Source: Pseudoxanthomonas suwonensis
GTDB lineage: Bacteria > Pseudomonadota > Gammaproteobacteria > Xanthomonadales > Xanthomonadaceae
Assembly (NCBI RefSeq): GCF_010093235.1
Contig: NZ_PDWP01000018.1
Location: forward strand, 1-64,000
Direction: 5' to 3'
Length of the DNA: 64,000 nucleotides
Below the pieces are notes generated by a model that was given only the letters and a program-made list of their open reading frames with translations, was not told where the DNA came from and made no database searches. Numbering within the stretch: the stretch's first letter is position 1; every line of letters starts with the position of its first letter. Made by a program: the position numbers and the translations under genes. Positions 40,217 to 51,343 of the stretch are shown in pieces.

Positions 40217-42661
40217 TCAGAAGATGTCGAAGGCCTCTTCGTCCTGGTGCTCCGGCCACAGGTAGTCGAGGTTGTTCTGCATCCGCTCCAGGTCCTCGAC
40301 CTTGACGTACTCGGCCAGGCCGCCGCCGAAGGTCGAGACCCGCCCGGACGCGTCGACGTAGACCTGGACCATGCCTGCCGGCGGTTCGTTGGGCGTCTCC
40401 GGCTGTCCTTCCAGGGCCACGCGCATGTAGTCGATCCAGATCGGCAGCGCGGCCCTGCCGCCGTACTCGCGGTAGCCCAGCGACTTGAAGTCGTCGCGGC
40501 CGACCCAGACGGTGGTGGCCAGGGGGCCGCCGAAGCCGGAGAACCACGCGTCGCGGTGGTCGTTGGTGGAGCCGGTCTTGCCGCCGACGGCCTGGCGGCC
40601 CAGCGCCCTGGCCGCGCTGCCGGTGCCGCGCTGGACCACGTCGCGCATCATCGACACCAGCTGGTAGGCGGTGCGCTCGTCGATAGCGCGCGGGGCGAGC
40701 TTGCCCGCGGGCGGCTCCGGCAGGGCGTTGCGCTCCTGCGCGCCGGCCTGGCCGGCGGCGGCCTGGTCCGGGGCCTGCAGGGCGCCGAAGTTGAAGCCGT
40801 CGACCACCTGCGGGGCCGCGCCGGCGGGGCGGCCGCCGCCGCAGCCGCGGCAGGCCACGGCCGGCTCCTCCCTGAAGACCACCGCGCCGTCGCGGTCGCG
40901 GACCTCGGCGATGAACCACGGCTCGACCCGCGAGCCGCCGTTGGCGAACACGGCATAGCCACGCGCCACCGACAGCGGGGTCAGCGAGGCGGTGCCCAGC
41001 GACATCGACAGGTTGGGCGGCAGCTCGGCCTCGTCGAAGCCGAACTGGGTGATGTAGGTGCGGGCGAAATCCACGCCGATCGCGTCGAGCATGCGCACCG
41101 AGACCAGGTTTCGCGACTGCACCAGGGCCTCGCGCAGGCGCATCGGGCCACGGAACTCGCCGTCGTCGTTCTGCGGCGACCAGGTCTTGCCGCGGCGGTC
41201 GCGGAACACCACCGGCGCGTCGAGCACGATCGATGCCGGGTTGAAGCCCTTCTCGAACGCCGCCGCGTACACGAACGGCTTGAAGCTGGAGCCCGGCTGG
41301 CGCCGCGCCTGGGTGGCGCGGTTGAACTTGTTGCCGGAGAAGCTGTAGCCGCCCACCAGGGCGCGCAGGGCGCCGGTGTTGGCGTCCAGCGAGACCAGGG
41401 CGCCCTGGCCGCGCGGCACCTGGTCCAGGACCAGGCCGTTCTCGCCGTCCAGCCGCACCCGCACCACGTCGCCGCGCTTGAGCAGGGCGGCCGGCTTCTT
41501 GCCGGTCCAGCCCGCCGCACCCGCGGCGAGCTTCACCCGGCTGCCATCGGCCAGCACCACCTCGGCGCTGCCGTCGGCGGCGGTGGCGGCGACGATGGCC
41601 GGCAGCAGGTCCGCCTGCACCGGAGTCCCGCGCAGCTCGCGCGCCAGGCGGGCGTCGTCGGCGTCCGCGGCCACTCCCCCCTGCCGCTCCACGCCGTGCC
41701 AGCCGTGGCGGTGGTCGTACAGGCGCAGGCCGTCGCGCATGGCCTTGTCGGCGGCCGCCTGCAGGTCGGCCTGGATGGTGGTGGTGACGCGGTAGCCGCG
41801 GGTCAGCGCCTCAGGGCCGTAGCGGTTGATCATCTCCTGCCGGACCATTTCGGCCACGTACGGCGCCGATGCCTCCAGCGGCGGCTCGTGCGCACCGGCG
41901 TGCATCGGCACGGCCTTGGCCGCGGCCGCCTCGGCGGCGCTGACGAAGCCGAGCTCGGCCATGCGGTCGAGGATGTAGTCGCGGCGGACCTTGGCGCGCT
42001 CGGGGTTGTCCAGCGGGTTGCCGGAGGAGGGGAACTTGGGGATGCCGGCCAGCGAGGCCATCTCGTCCAGGTCCAGCTCGTCGAGCTTCTTGCCGTAGTA
42101 GAACTCCGCGGCCGCGGCCACGCCGTAGGCGCGGTTGCCGAAGAAGCTCTTGTTGAGGTACAGGGCCAGGATCTCGTCCTTGCTCAGTTCCTGCTCCATG
42201 CGCATGGCCAGCAGCATTTCCGCGGCCTTGCGCTTCAGCTTGACCTCCGGGCTGAGATAGACCTGGCGCGCCACCTGCTGGGTGATGGTCGAGCCGCCCG
42301 GGACCTTGAGGCTGCGGGTGGTGGCCATCAGCCAGATCGCGCGGGCGGTGCCCTTGTAGTCGACGCCGCCGTGTTCGTAGAAGCGCGCGTCCTCGATCGC
42401 CAGGAACGCCTGGCGCAGCCGCAGCGGCACCTGCTCGATGGTCACCGGGTAGCGGCGGGCCTCGCCGAAGACGGCCATCAGCCTGCCTTCGGCCGTGTGC
42501 ACGTACAGCGGCTCCTGCAGCTCCATCTGGCGCAGGACGGACACGTCGGGCAGGTCGGCCGCGATCATCCGGTACAGGACGGCCAGGGCGATCAGGCCGG
42601 CCAGGGCCAGGATCCCGGTGGCGATCAGGGCCCAGCGGAGCACGCGGCGGAGACGGGGCAT
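40217..42661 (-). CDS. mrcA: Penicillin-binding protein 1A (bifunctional transglycosylase/transpeptidase)
   Basis: The 814-residue class A PBP has a membrane anchor (about 9-30) and a GT51 glycosyltransferase domain with the catalytic glutamate in [12 protein letters not shown] and the GGSTITQQ motif. It also has an OB-like insert and a transpeptidase domain with the active serine in [11 protein letters not shown] and KTGSTND. It builds peptidoglycan strands and crosslinks. ATG 42661 places the anchor correctly; a start at 42817 would add 52 residues. Divergent mrcA and pilM is a conserved arrangement. TATACT (complement of 42694-42699) may be its -10. Confidence 0.96.
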   Translation of the reverse strand: MPRLRRVLRWALIATGILALAGLIALAVLYRMIAADLPDVSVLRQMELQEPLYVHTAEGRLMAVFGEARRYPVTIEQVPLRLRQAFLAIEDARFYEHGGVDYKGTARAIWLMATTRSLKVPGGSTITQQVARQVYLSPEVKLKRKAAEMLLAMRMEQELSKDEILALYLNKSFFGNRAYGVAAAAEFYYGKKLDELDLDEMASLAGIPKFPSSGNPLDNPERAKVRRDYILDRMAELGFVSAAEAAAAKAVPMHAGAHEPPLEASAPYVAEMVRQEMINRYGPEALTRGYRVTTTIQADLQAAADKAMRDGLRLYDHRHGWHGVERQGGVAADADDARLARELRGTPVQADLLPAIVAATAADGSAEVVLADGSRVKLAAGAAGWTGKKPAALLKRGDVVRVRLDGENGLVLDQVPRGQGALVSLDANTGALRALVGGYSFSGNKFNRATQARRQPGSSFKPFVYAAAFEKGFNPASIVLDAPVVFRDRRGKTWSPQNDDGEFRGPMRLREALVQSRNLVSVRMLDAIGVDFARTYITQFGFDEAELPPNLSMSLGTASLTPLSVARGYAVFANGGSRVEPWFIAEVRDRDGAVVFREEPAVACRGCGGGRPAGAAPQVVDGFNFGALQAPDQAAAGQAGAQERNALPEPPAGKLAPRAIDERTAYQLVSMMRDVVQRGTGSAARALGRQAVGGKTGSTNDHRDAWFSGFGGPLATTVWVGRDDFKSLGYREYGGRAALPIWIDYMRVALEGQPETPNEPPAGMVQVYVDASGRVSTFGGGLAEYVKVEDLERMQNNLDYLWPEHQDEEAFDIF

Positions 42662-42795
42662 CGAGGTTCCGATTGCAGATTTTGCGGCCGCAGAGTATAT
42701 GATGGCGCCGAGGATGCCGCCGGGGAGGCATCCGTGGGGAGTCAGACAGGGCAGCGAGTCGGGCGGCGGGGGTCGCAGCCTGCCGCACGGGAAGC

Positions 42796-43932
<1,137 letters not shown>

Positions 43933-43933
<1 letters not shown>

Positions 43934-44688
43934 TGGCACGCATCAATCTTTTGCCGTGGCGCGCCGAGCGCCGCAAGCAGCGCCAGCGCGAGTTCCAGGT
44001 CATGCTGGGCGTGGCCGCGATCGCGGGCCTGCTGATTTCCGCCCTGGTCTGGTTCCACTTCGACCAGCAGATCAGCGGCCAGCAGGAGCGCAACCGCTTC
44101 CTCAAGGCGGAGATCGAGAAGGTCCAGAAGCAGAACGAGGAAATCGCCGAGCTCGACCTCAAGAAGGAACGCCTGCTGGCGCGCAAGAAGGTCATCGAGG
44201 AGCTGCAGGCCAATCGTTCGCAGATGGTGCACCTGTTCGATTCGCTGGTGCGCACCATCCCCGACGGCGTGGTGCTGACCGCCCTCAAGCAGGAGGGCGA
44301 GATCCTCACCCTCGAGGGCACCGCGCAGTCCAACGCGCGCGTCAGCAGCTACATGCGCAACCTCGAGATCTCCGGCTGGATGACCAAGCCCGACCTGTCG
44401 ATCATCGAGGTCCGCAAGGACAACAAGGCGCCGATGACCAGTGGCGCGCGTGCGCTGCCGTACAACTTCAGCCTGAAGGTCCGCCTGGCCAATCCCAACG
44501 CCAGCGGCGAGGAAGGGCAGGCCATCGACCCGGCCGCGCTTGTGCAGGTCGAGGCCGAAGCTGCTGCCGCCGCCCCCGAGGCAGCGGCGGTGCAGGCCGA
44601 GGCCGAGGCCGGGGCCGCCACCGTGCAGGACGGCGGTGATCAGGGCAACAAGCCGGCGGCCAACGCCGCGGGGGGACCGGCGTCATGA
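43933..44688 (+). CDS. pilN: Type IV pilus assembly protein PilN with extended tail
   Basis: The 251-residue inner-membrane protein has the PilM-binding motif INLLPWR at residues 4-10, a membrane helix (about 24-42), a coiled coil (about 45-95) and a ferredoxin-like periplasmic domain to about 187. Residues about 190-251 form an Ala/Glu-rich low-complexity tail absent from shorter PilN proteins (about 200 residues). It forms heterodimers with PilO. TGATG overlap with pilM and ATGA overlap with pilO indicate translational coupling. Confidence 0.95.
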
Positions 44689-45365
44689 GTCAGAAGAAGA
44701 GCGTCAATCTCAAGGAACTGGATTTCAACAACATCGGCGCCTGGCCGCAGCAGTGGAAGATGGTCCTCTGCGGGTTGCTGACGGTGGGCATCGTGCTCGT
44801 GGCCTGGTTCGCGCTGATCAACGGCAAGCGCGACACCCTGCTCAAGCTCGAGCGGGACGAGGTCGCGCTGCGCAAGCAGTTCGAGGACGAGCAGGGCAAG
44901 GCCGCGAACCTGGAACCCCTGCGCCAGCAGCTGGCGCAGATGGAGCTGGTGCTGCAGCAGATGCTGCGGCAGCTGCCCAGCAAGACCGAGATGCCGGACC
45001 TGATCGTCGACATCTCCCAGACCGCCCTCGCCAGCGGCCTGACCAACGAGCTGTTCAAGCCGCTGCCGGAGATGCCGCGCGAGTTCTACGCGGAGAAGCC
45101 GATCGAACTGCGCATGGTGGGCAGCTACCACCAGTTCGGCGCCTTCGTCAGCGGCGTGGCCTCCCTGCCGCGGGTGGTGATCCTGACCATGCATGACATC
45201 TCCCTCAAGCCGAAGGACCGCGGGGGAATCACGCGGGCCGGAGTGCTGGAGCTGTCCGGCACGGTGAAGACCTACCGCTACCTCGACGAGAGCGAGATGC
45301 CGAAGGTCGAGCCGGCCGGCAAGGCCAAGGGCGGCAAGAAGAAGCCGAAGAAGGGGGGTAAGTGA
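44685..45365 (+). CDS. pilO: Type IV pilus assembly protein PilO
   Basis: The 226-residue inner-membrane protein has a short cytoplasmic part, a membrane helix (about 27-47), a coiled coil (about 50-95) and a periplasmic domain (VGSYHQFGAFVSGVASLPRV, about 142-161). The C-terminus is Lys/Gly-rich. It pairs with PilN and with lipoprotein PilP to align the secretin with the platform. Confidence 0.95.
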   Translation: MSQKKSVNLKELDFNNIGAWPQQWKMVLCGLLTVGIVLVAWFALINGKRDTLLKLERDEVALRKQFEDEQGKAANLEPLRQQLAQMELVLQQMLRQLPSKTEMPDLIVDISQTALASGLTNELFKPLPEMPREFYAEKPIELRMVGSYHQFGAFVSGVASLPRVVILTMHDISLKPKDRGGITRAGVLELSGTVKTYRYLDESEMPKVEPAGKAKGGKKKPKKGGK

Positions 45366-45367
45366 CG

Positions 45368-45913
45368 ATGGGGCGCCACGAACACGGCAACATGCTGCGC
45401 GGCATCGGAGCGTTGATGCTCATGCTCGCGCTCGGCGCCTGCGGCCGCGGCATCACCAGCACCCCGGGCGACGCCCCGAACCTGCGCAAGTGGGTCGCGG
45501 ACGTCCGCGCCCGCCCGGCGCCGCCGCTGGATCCGCTGCCGGTCATGCAGCAGTTCGAAACCTTCGAGTACGCCGCGCAGGACCTGCGCGATCCGTTCAG
45601 CGACGCCTGGAGCAATCCTGAGGGCGGCGGCGGCCTGCGTCCCGATCCGAACCGGCCCAAGGAACCGCTGGAACAGTTCCCGCTGGACAGCCTGGACATG
45701 GTCGGCACGATCGGCCAGGGCAGCGGCCTGCTGGCCCTGGTGATGGCGCCGGACAAGGTGACCCACCGGATCCGCCCGGGGGCCTACCTCGGCCAGAACG
45801 ACGGCCGCGTGGTGGGCGTTTACGAAGACCGGATCGAACTGGTCGAACTGGTGCCAGATGGCGCGGGGGGATGGCTGGAACGTCCGGCCTCGATCGCGCT
45901 CGAAGATCATTGA
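45368..45913 (+). CDS. pilP: Type IV pilus lipoprotein PilP
   Basis: The 181-residue lipoprotein has lipobox LGAC (C25), a Pro-rich linker with the YAAQDLRDPFSD motif and a C-terminal beta domain (DMVGTIGQGSG, HRIRPGAYLGQNDGRV) that contacts the PilQ N0/N1 domains. ATG 45368 is preferred: AAGGGGGG (45351-45358) is 9 bases upstream. GTG 45362, overlapping the pilO stop, would leave only 3 bases of spacing. Confidence 0.94.
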   Translation: MGRHEHGNMLRGIGALMLMLALGACGRGITSTPGDAPNLRKWVADVRARPAPPLDPLPVMQQFETFEYAAQDLRDPFSDAWSNPEGGGGLRPDPNRPKEPLEQFPLDSLDMVGTIGQGSGLLALVMAPDKVTHRIRPGAYLGQNDGRVVGVYEDRIELVELVPDGAGGWLERPASIALEDH

Positions 45914-45928
45914 TTAGGGGATAGCACG

Positions 45929-47803
45929 ATGACCTTTTCCAACAACCGGAGTCTGTGCAAGCCGCGGCACCCGGCGACCTTCAAGGCCGTGGGCCTGGCT
46001 GGCCTGGCCCTCGCGCTGGCCACTGCCGCCGCCACCGGTTTTGCCGCCACGCCGGCGGCTCCGGCACAGCCTTCCGCCTCGGCCGCAGGGGTAGCGGCCA
46101 AGGCCAGCGTTTCCCACATCGACTTCAAGCGCGGCGACGGCGGCGCGGGCCGCCTGGTCCTGAGGTTCGACGGCGAGGGCGTGGCCCCCGACCTGCGCAC
46201 CCAGGACGGCAGCGTGGTGGTCGACGTGGCCAACGCCGTGCTGCCCGCCGAGCTGCAGCGTCCGCTCAACGTCACCGACTTCGCCACGCCGGTGCAGCGC
46301 ATCGACGCCCGTCCGTACGCCGGCGGCGCCCAGCTGGTGCTGGCCACCCGCGGCGCCTACGAGTCGCTGGCCTACCAGACCGGCAACGAGTACGTGGTCG
46401 AGATCTCGCCGCGCACCAGCGCGCCGGCGGTGGGCGCGGTCACCGGCGACAGCGTCGCCAGCGCCCAGGCCAAGGTCGCGAGCCGCCCCTACTCGGGCCG
46501 CCCGGTGACCTTCAACTTCCAGGACGTGCCGGTGCGTACCGTCCTGCAGCTGATCGCCGAGGAGTCCAACCTCAACGTGGTCGCCTCGGACACGGTGCAG
46601 GGCAACGTCACCCTGCGCCTGGTGCAGGTGCCGTGGGACCAGGCGCTGGACATCGTCCTGCGCGCCAAGGGCCTGGACAAGCGCCGTGACGGCAACGTCA
46701 TCTGGGTGGCGCCGCAGGCGGAGCTGGCCTCGTTCGAGAAGGCCCGCGAGGACGCCCGCATCGACCTGGAGAACCGCGTTGACCTGGTCACCGACTACAT
46801 CCAGGTGAACTACCACTCGGCCGGCGCGATCTTCAAGGCGCTGACCGAGGCCAAGGGCGTGGGCGGCGGCGGTGGCGGCCAGGGCAACAACGACAATGGC
46901 TTCCTCTCGCAGCGTGGCCGCATCGTCGCCGACGAGCGCACCAACACGCTGATGATCAGCGACATCCCGAAGAAGGTCGCGCAGATGCGCGAGCTGATCG
47001 ACGTGATCGACCGCCCGGTCGACCAGGTGCTGATCGAGAGCCGCATCGTCATCGCCACCGATTCGTTCGCCCGCGACCTGGGTGCGCGCTTCGGCGTGGC
47101 CGGCCGTCGCACCGGCAACAACACCGGCGTCGTCAGCGGCTCGCTCGAGAACAACGTCAGCATCCTCAACAGCGGCATCCACAACGTTCCAGGCGGCCTG
47201 AACGTGAACCTCCCGGCCTCGGCCGAGAACGCCGGCGCGCTGGCCTACACCCTGCTGGGCCGCAACTTCGCCCTGGACCTGGAGCTGTCGGCGCTGCAGC
47301 GCGAAGGCCGCGGCGAGGTGCTGTCCAATCCGCGCGTGGTCACCTCCAACCAGCGCGAGGCGGTCATCCGCCAGGGCCGCGAGGTCGGTTACGTGACCCT
47401 CACCGGCGGCGGCAACCAGGGCTTCGCCACGCCCAACGTGCAGTTCAAGGAAGTCGTGCTGGAGCTGAAGGTCACCCCGACCATCACCGCGGACGACCGC
47501 GTCTTCATGGCGGTCAACGTGCTGAAGGACGAGATCCTGGGCTACATCGACACCTCGATCGGCCAGGTGCCGGAGATCGCGACCCGCGAGATCAACACCG
47601 CCGTGCTGGTCGACGACGGCCAGACCGTGGTGATCGGCGGCGTCTACGAGTTCACCGACACCAACAGCGTCTCCAAGGTGCCGTTCCTGGGCGACGTGCC
47701 GTTCCTCGGCGCGCTGTTCAAGAAGAAGAGCCGCATCAAGGACAAGGCCGAGCTGCTGATCTTCCTGACCCCGAAGGTCATGCGGGTCGAGAAGCGCGTC
47801 TGA
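45929..47803 (+). CDS. pilQ: Type IV pilus secretin PilQ
   Basis: The 624-residue outer-membrane secretin has a signal region (about 1-40), one AMIN domain (about 58-155), N0 (about 190-245) and N1 domains and the secretin core (about 360-620). VPFLGDVPFLGALFK is the secretin signature. A Gly/Asn-rich stretch (GVGGGGGGQGNNDNG, about 310-325) lies in the N1 loop. A single AMIN domain makes it shorter than the roughly 710-residue Pseudomonas PilQ. It ends pilMNOPQ, and a terminator follows. Confidence 0.96.
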   Translation: MTFSNNRSLCKPRHPATFKAVGLAGLALALATAAATGFAATPAAPAQPSASAAGVAAKASVSHIDFKRGDGGAGRLVLRFDGEGVAPDLRTQDGSVVVDVANAVLPAELQRPLNVTDFATPVQRIDARPYAGGAQLVLATRGAYESLAYQTGNEYVVEISPRTSAPAVGAVTGDSVASAQAKVASRPYSGRPVTFNFQDVPVRTVLQLIAEESNLNVVASDTVQGNVTLRLVQVPWDQALDIVLRAKGLDKRRDGNVIWVAPQAELASFEKAREDARIDLENRVDLVTDYIQVNYHSAGAIFKALTEAKGVGGGGGGQGNNDNGFLSQRGRIVADERTNTLMISDIPKKVAQMRELIDVIDRPVDQVLIESRIVIATDSFARDLGARFGVAGRRTGNNTGVVSGSLENNVSILNSGIHNVPGGLNVNLPASAENAGALAYTLLGRNFALDLELSALQREGRGEVLSNPRVVTSNQREAVIRQGREVGYVTLTGGGNQGFATPNVQFKEVVLELKVTPTITADDRVFMAVNVLKDEILGYIDTSIGQVPEIATREINTAVLVDDGQTVVIGGVYEFTDTNSVSKVPFLGDVPFLGALFKKKSRIKDKAELLIFLTPKVMRVEKRV

Positions 47804-47826
47804 CAACCGGCCCCTGGCCGGTACAC

Positions 47827-47857
47827 GGAACGGGGCCCGCGGGCCCCGTTTCCGTTT
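47827..47857 (+). terminator. Terminator after pilQ
   Basis: AACGGGGCCC (47829-47838) pairs with GGGCCCCGTT (47841-47850) and is followed by TCCGTTT. It separates the pil and moxR operons. Confidence 0.7.
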
Positions 47858-47921
47858 CCGGGCCGGCGTGGACGCGGCGCACCGGGAACCACGCCGCGCC
47901 CGGATCGGTCAGAATCGGTGC

Positions 47922-48935
47922 ATGGATACCCCGACCGCCGAAACCGCCGCCACCCCGGATCCCGCCACCAGCGCAGCCCACGCCGCCTTCCAGCGCCTGC
48001 GCGAGCGGCTTTCGGCGGCCATCGTGGGCCAGGAGGCGCTGGTCGAGCGGCTGCTGATCGCACTGCTGGCCGACGGCCACCTGCTGGTGGAGGGCGCACC
48101 CGGCCTGGCCAAGACCACCGCGATCCGCACCCTGGCCGCGCACCTGGAAGCGGACTTCGCCCGCGTCCAGTTCACCCCCGACCTGCTGCCGGCCGACCTC
48201 ACCGGGACCGAGGTGTGGCGCCCGCAGGAGGGCCGCTTCGAGTTCCAGCCGGGGCCGGTGTTCCATCCGCTGCTGCTGGCCGACGAGATCAACCGCGCCC
48301 CGGCCAAGGTCCAGTCGGCGCTGCTGGAAGCCATGGGCGAGCGCCAGGTCACGGTCGGCCGCCAGACCTACGCGCTGCCGCCGCTGTTCCTGGTGATGGC
48401 CACCCAGAACCCGATCGAGCAGGAAGGCACGTTCCCGCTGCCGGAGGCGCAGCTGGACCGCTTCCTGATGCACGTGCGCATCGGCTACCCGGATGCGGCG
48501 ATGGAGACCGAGATCCTGCGCCTGGCGCGCAACCAGGCGCGCAGCGTCCTGCACGAGACGGCGGCGCCCGAGCGCATGCCGCAGGAAGTGGTGTTCGCCG
48601 CCCGCGAGGAAGTGCTCGCCCTGCACATGGCGCCGGCGCTGGAACGCTACCTGGTGGAGGTGGTGCTGGCCTCGCGCGACGCGGCCCGCTACGACCCGGC
48701 GCTGGCCCGTCGCATCGCCTGGGGCGCCAGCCCGCGTGGATCGATCGCCCTAGAACGCTGCGCGCGCGCGCGCGCCTGGCTTGCCGGTCGCGACTACCTG
48801 ACGCCCGAAGACATCCGTGCCGTGGCTCCCGACGTGCTGCGCCACCGCGTCCTGCCAAGCTACGAGGCCCTGGCCGAGGGCTGGGATGGCGACCGCCTGG
48901 TGTCGGCGCTGCTCGAACAGGTGCCGCCGCCATGA
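47922..48935 (+). CDS. MoxR family AAA+ ATPase
   Basis: The 337-residue MoxR-type chaperone ATPase has Walker A GAPGLAKT, Walker B LLLADEINRAPAKVQSALLEAM and the sensor ATQNPIEQEGTFPLPEAQLDRF segment. Such ATPases act with von Willebrand factor A (VWA) proteins encoded beside them, as here. ATG 47922 is 6 bases after an AGAAT sequence with no Shine-Dalgarno, so a leaderless transcript is possible. Its stop overlaps the next start (ATGA). Confidence 0.95.
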   Translation: MDTPTAETAATPDPATSAAHAAFQRLRERLSAAIVGQEALVERLLIALLADGHLLVEGAPGLAKTTAIRTLAAHLEADFARVQFTPDLLPADLTGTEVWRPQEGRFEFQPGPVFHPLLLADEINRAPAKVQSALLEAMGERQVTVGRQTYALPPLFLVMATQNPIEQEGTFPLPEAQLDRFLMHVRIGYPDAAMETEILRLARNQARSVLHETAAPERMPQEVVFAAREEVLALHMAPALERYLVEVVLASRDAARYDPALARRIAWGASPRGSIALERCARARAWLAGRDYLTPEDIRAVAPDVLRHRVLPSYEALAEGWDGDRLVSALLEQVPPP

Positions 48936-49852
48936 GCGGCGCCGCGCTCCGGGATCCGGGGGCGGCTGGCGATGGCATCGTCCCGCGGCTGGAGGAGCTG
49001 GTCGCGTTGCGGCACGAAGCGCCGCGGATGGACACGCCGGGCATCGGGCGCGCCGGGATGCGCGGTGCCGCGCCTTCCAGCCTGCGCGGCCGCGGCATGG
49101 AATATGCCGAGTCGCGCGAGTACGTGCCCGGCGACGACGTGCGGCGCATGGACTGGAGGCTGACCGCCCGGACCGGGCGTGCGCACACCAAGCTGTTCCA
49201 GGCCGAGCGCGAACGCCTGGCCCTGCTGGTGGCAGATACGTCGCCGGCGCTGTACTTCGGCACGCGGGTGCGCTTCAAGTCGGTGCAGGCGGCGCGCGCC
49301 GGCGCGGGCGCGACCTGGGCCGCGCTGCAGGCCGGCGACCGCATCGCGGCCCTGCGCGCCGGGGAGCCGGCGATTCCACCGGCCGGCGGCATGCGCGGCG
49401 CCATGCGCGTGCTCGAGGCATTGTCGCGCTGGTACGCCCGCCCGCCCGCGGACGATGCCGGACTGGAGCTGGCGCTGGAGCACGCGCAGCGGCTGCTGCG
49501 GCCCGGCGCGCGCCTGGTGGTGCTGGCCGACCCGCAGGCGGCGGCGAAGGTCCCGCTGCAGCGCTGGGCGGCGCTGGGCCGGCACCACGAAGCGGCGCTG
49601 GTGCTGCTGCAGGATGCGCTGGAGATCGCGCCGCCGCGGCGCGCGCTGGCGGTGGCCAGCGGCGGACAGCGCCTGCACGTCCCGCTGCAGCTCGCGCAGG
49701 CGCGCGCGCAGTGGCACCAGGTCCTGGCCAGACCGGCCGAAACCCTGGCGCAGTCGTTGCCGGCCTACGGTTGGCGCGTCCATCGCCTGGCGACCGACGC
49801 CACCGCCTCCGGATGGCTGCGGCCGGCGCGGCCGCTCCCGCCCGATGCCTGA
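48932..49852 (+). CDS. DUF58 domain-containing protein
   Basis: The 306-residue soluble protein has the DUF58 signature RGRGMEYAESREYVPGDDVR followed by MDWRLTARTG, within a degenerate VWA-like fold (VLLVADTSPAL region). Proteins of this family are nearly always encoded beside MoxR ATPases. A 4-base ATGA overlap with moxR shows translational coupling. The biochemical role is unknown. Confidence 0.9.
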   Translation: MSGAALRDPGAAGDGIVPRLEELVALRHEAPRMDTPGIGRAGMRGAAPSSLRGRGMEYAESREYVPGDDVRRMDWRLTARTGRAHTKLFQAERERLALLVADTSPALYFGTRVRFKSVQAARAGAGATWAALQAGDRIAALRAGEPAIPPAGGMRGAMRVLEALSRWYARPPADDAGLELALEHAQRLLRPGARLVVLADPQAAAKVPLQRWAALGRHHEAALVLLQDALEIAPPRRALAVASGGQRLHVPLQLAQARAQWHQVLARPAETLAQSLPAYGWRVHRLATDATASGWLRPARPLPPDA

Positions 49853-49859
49853 GCCGGCC

Positions 49860-50321
49860 ATGGATCCGACCAGCCTGCCCCTGCGCGACGTACACCTGCC
49901 GCCGTCCCCGGGCTGGTGGCCGCCTGCGCCGGGCTGGTGGTGGGTGGGCGTCGCGATCCTGCTGGTCGTGGCGGCCTGGCTTGGCTGGCGCTTCTGGCGT
50001 GCGCGCCGGCGGCGACGCTGGTCGCGCTGGTTCCTGGAGGAGTCCGCGCGCGGCACGCCACCGCAGCGGCTGGCGGCGATCTCCTCCCTGCTGCGCCGCG
50101 CCGCCCGGCGCGCCCAGCCGGGCGCGGAACGCCTCCAGGGCGAGGCCTGGCTGGACTTCCTGGACGGCGGGCGCGGACTGGATTTCAGCGCCGGGCCCGG
50201 GCGCCTGCTGCTCGACGGTCCGTTCCGCCCGCAGCTGGACCCGCCCGAGGTCGATGCCGTCGCCGCGCTGGCCCACGCGCGCTTCCTGGACCTGATGGAG
50301 CCGAAGCGGAGGCCTGCATGA
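49860..50321 (+). CDS. DUF4381 domain-containing membrane protein
   Basis: The 153-residue protein has the signature LPLRDVHLPPSPGWWPPAPG, one membrane helix (about 28-46), a basic cytoplasmic stretch (RARRRRRWSRW) and a helical C-terminal domain. It is a standard member of moxR-VWA operons, with function unknown. An upstream in-frame ATG at 49845 would add five residues and overlap the DUF58 stop. Its own stop overlaps the next start by 4 bases. Confidence 0.85.
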   Translation: MDPTSLPLRDVHLPPSPGWWPPAPGWWWVGVAILLVVAAWLGWRFWRARRRRRWSRWFLEESARGTPPQRLAAISSLLRRAARRAQPGAERLQGEAWLDFLDGGRGLDFSAGPGRLLLDGPFRPQLDPPEVDAVAALAHARFLDLMEPKRRPA

Positions 50322-51343
50322 CCGGCTGGCTGGCACAGGCATGGGGTGGCTTCGCAGGGGTCGCCTGGCCGTGGGCGTGGCTGCTGCTGCCATTGCCGCT
50401 GCTGGTGCGGTGGCTGCTTCCGCCGCGTCGCGAAGCGGGCGCCGCGCTGCGCGTGCCATGGGCCGGCCGGCTCCGTGGTCCCGCCACCGGTTCGGGGGCC
50501 TCGCCGGTGCGCGGGGTGCTCGCTGCGCTTGCCTGGATCCTGCTGTGCATCGCCGCGGCACGGCCGCAGCAGCTGGGCGAGGCCGCCGTACCGCAGCACC
50601 AGGCGCGGCAGATGCTGCTGGCGGTGGACCTGTCCGGAAGCATGAGCGAGACCGACATGATGCTCGGCATGCAGCCGGTGGACCGCCTGGCCGCCGCCAA
50701 GGCGGTCATCGCCGACTTCCTGCAGCGCCGGACCGGCGACCGTGTCGGCCTGCTGGTGTTCGGGCAGCGCGCCTACATGCTCACGCCGCTGACCCTGGAC
50801 CTGGCCGCGGTGCGCGAACAGCTGCGCGACACCGTGGCCGGACTGGCCGGCCGCGAGACTGCGCTCGGCGACGCCATCGGCCTGGCGGTCAAGCGCCTGC
50901 GCGCCCAGCCCGAGGGCCAGCGCGTCCTGGTCCTGCTTACCGATGGGGTCAACACGGCCGGCGTCCTGCCGCCGCTGAAGGCCGCCGAGCTCGCCGCGGC
51001 CGAACGCGTGCGCGTGTACACCATCGCCTTCGGCGGCAGCGCCGGCGGGTTCTCGCTGTTCGGCGTGCCGGTGCAGGCTGGCGAGGATGTCGATGAGGAC
51101 ACCCTGCGCGCAGTCGCGGAGGCGACCGGCGGGCGCTTCTTCCGCGCGCGCGATGCCGACGAGCTGGCCGGCATCTACGCCGAGCTGGACCGGCTGGAGC
51201 CGGTGGACGTCGCCGCCGAGCCCGTCCGTCCGCGGCTGGAGGCCTATGCCTGGCCACTGGGCGGTGCCCTGGTGCTTGCCGTGCTGGCGGGGATGCCGGC
51301 CGTGCGCCTGCGCGGCGGTATCCGTGCCGGGGGCGCCGCATGA
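50318..51343 (+). CDS. BatA-like VWA domain membrane protein
   Basis: The 341-residue protein has N-terminal membrane helices (about 17-35 and 65-82), a periplasm-facing VWA domain with an intact metal-ion site (DLSGSMS and later TDGVNTAG) and a C-terminal membrane helix (about 312-330). It corresponds to BatA/VWA proteins of the Bacteroides aerotolerance type. ATGA overlaps at both ends. Confidence 0.9.
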   Translation: MTGWLAQAWGGFAGVAWPWAWLLLPLPLLVRWLLPPRREAGAALRVPWAGRLRGPATGSGASPVRGVLAALAWILLCIAAARPQQLGEAAVPQHQARQMLLAVDLSGSMSETDMMLGMQPVDRLAAAKAVIADFLQRRTGDRVGLLVFGQRAYMLTPLTLDLAAVREQLRDTVAGLAGRETALGDAIGLAVKRLRAQPEGQRVLVLLTDGVNTAGVLPPLKAAELAAAERVRVYTIAFGGSAGGFSLFGVPVQAGEDVDEDTLRAVAEATGGRFFRARDADELAGIYAELDRLEPVDVAAEPVRPRLEAYAWPLGGALVLAVLAGMPAVRLRGGIRAGGAA

